64,000 bases of DNA, taken from contig SMMW01000634.1 of NCBI GenBank assembly GCA_004794655.1, forward strand, positions 4,984,501-5,048,500, written 5' to 3'. Shown here one piece after another: positions 63,385-64,000 of the stretch. The position numbers were made by a program, and so were the translations under genes. Position 1 is the stretch's first letter, and the number at the start of each line of letters is the position of its first letter. The notes beneath the pieces are model-generated. The model did no database searches. It was not told where the DNA came from and saw only the letters and a program-made list of their open reading frames with translations. Source of the stretch: Marisa cornuarietis (taxonomy: Eukaryota; Mollusca; Gastropoda; Architaenioglossa; Ampullariidae).

Positions 63385-64000
63385 CGTTGTAATACTATTT
63401 AAAAATTGTCAAACACAAGCGTAATACAATAATTTTCAATTCCGGGGTGAGCGATGGTCATGGCGGAGGTAGGACACGTCTGTACCTCGGTGTAAAGGAA
63501 ATGCTTTTATTTACTTAAAGAAAACTTCCCATGGCCTGTGTTGGTGGATTAAACACAACTGCGTTAGAATGGCTATCGAGTTCGCCTAAGAAATTTCCAA
63601 TAGAGAATAATTTATGTCGAAGTTATTGTAAAAGAAAGTGGAAACTGGCGAAGCTGTACTGCGAGTTGTGATCACCTCAGTCGAGGGCGGCTGATCAGTG
63701 TGGTGTTATGCTGTGTTGTGTTTTACTCCTGTACACGTTCTTTAAGCTTTTGGACTACACGAAAGACTAATGGCTCCAAAATAGACAAAAGACGATAAAA
63801 AGAGAAAACAGGCAACCAGCACTAGCGAAAGTATTTTAAGCACGTCCGGTCAGAAAACTGGAGAATGGGATGGACGAGAGAGACGACAGCGGGAGAAGGG
63901 AGACAATTACATCAGTCAAACATGTCGATCTCAATCGCGCGATCGACAAACCCTCCTGACCCAAGTTTTCCCGGCGGCTAACATTACAAACAGTGAGATA

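Larger units (their letters stand above)
56670..63999. other. Gene-poor intergenic region to the window end
   Basis: ORFs are short and mostly in low-complexity DNA. The region has an 84-bp minisatellite, several CA/GT tracts and an A/G-rich patch at 57590-57628. I see no exon with credible splice sites and family similarity. Confidence 0.4.

Overview
The window is eukaryotic nuclear DNA from an invertebrate, most likely a mollusc and probably a gastropod. The coding genes are intron-rich with GT-AG introns, intergenic DNA is AT-rich, microsatellites are mostly (CA)n, and small DNA transposons and tRNA-derived SINEs are common. A SINE tail ending in GGCGTTAAACAC plus a CAAA-type repeat, and a neuropeptide F/Y-type receptor, also fit a lophotrochozoan. 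There is no prokaryotic signal: no operons and no CRISPR. All assignments come from reading the sequence and from remembered family motifs; no search was run.

The first 31 kb is gene-rich. From the left it holds: the last three exons of a lysosomal beta-galactosidase (GLB1-like, +, ends 1034); a complete three-exon sepiapterin reductase (-, 5964-8304); a six-exon gene of unknown function (+, 12364-18981, about 588 aa); a seven-exon MMADHC-like cobalamin trafficking gene (-, 24187-28668); and, head-to-head with it, a two-exon C2orf69-like gene (+, 29346-30912). The last two are both linked to mitochondria in vertebrates and may share a promoter of about 0.7 kb. Exon phases agree at every junction I joined.

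From 31 to 44.5 kb I see no host gene. This stretch has a tRNA-derived SINE candidate, a 2.9-kb non-autonomous hAT transposon with a perfect 8-bp target duplication, a small inverted-repeat element abutting a second tRNA-derived SINE, and microsatellites. A two-exon rhodopsin-class GPCR of the NPY/NPF receptor type lies at 44538-49794 (-). Its 4-kb intron carries a decayed LINE. From 50 to 64 kb there is a foldback element, an 84-bp higher-order minisatellite and simple repeats, but no coding gene I can support.

The most unusual feature is a set of three inverted-repeat elements (8679-9083, 10300-10812, 55843-56669). Their arms are built from short tandem units of about 14-21 bp. The unit sequences differ between elements but follow one pattern, and all start with a related CCGG-type terminus. 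They may be diverged members of one poorly described foldback transposon group.
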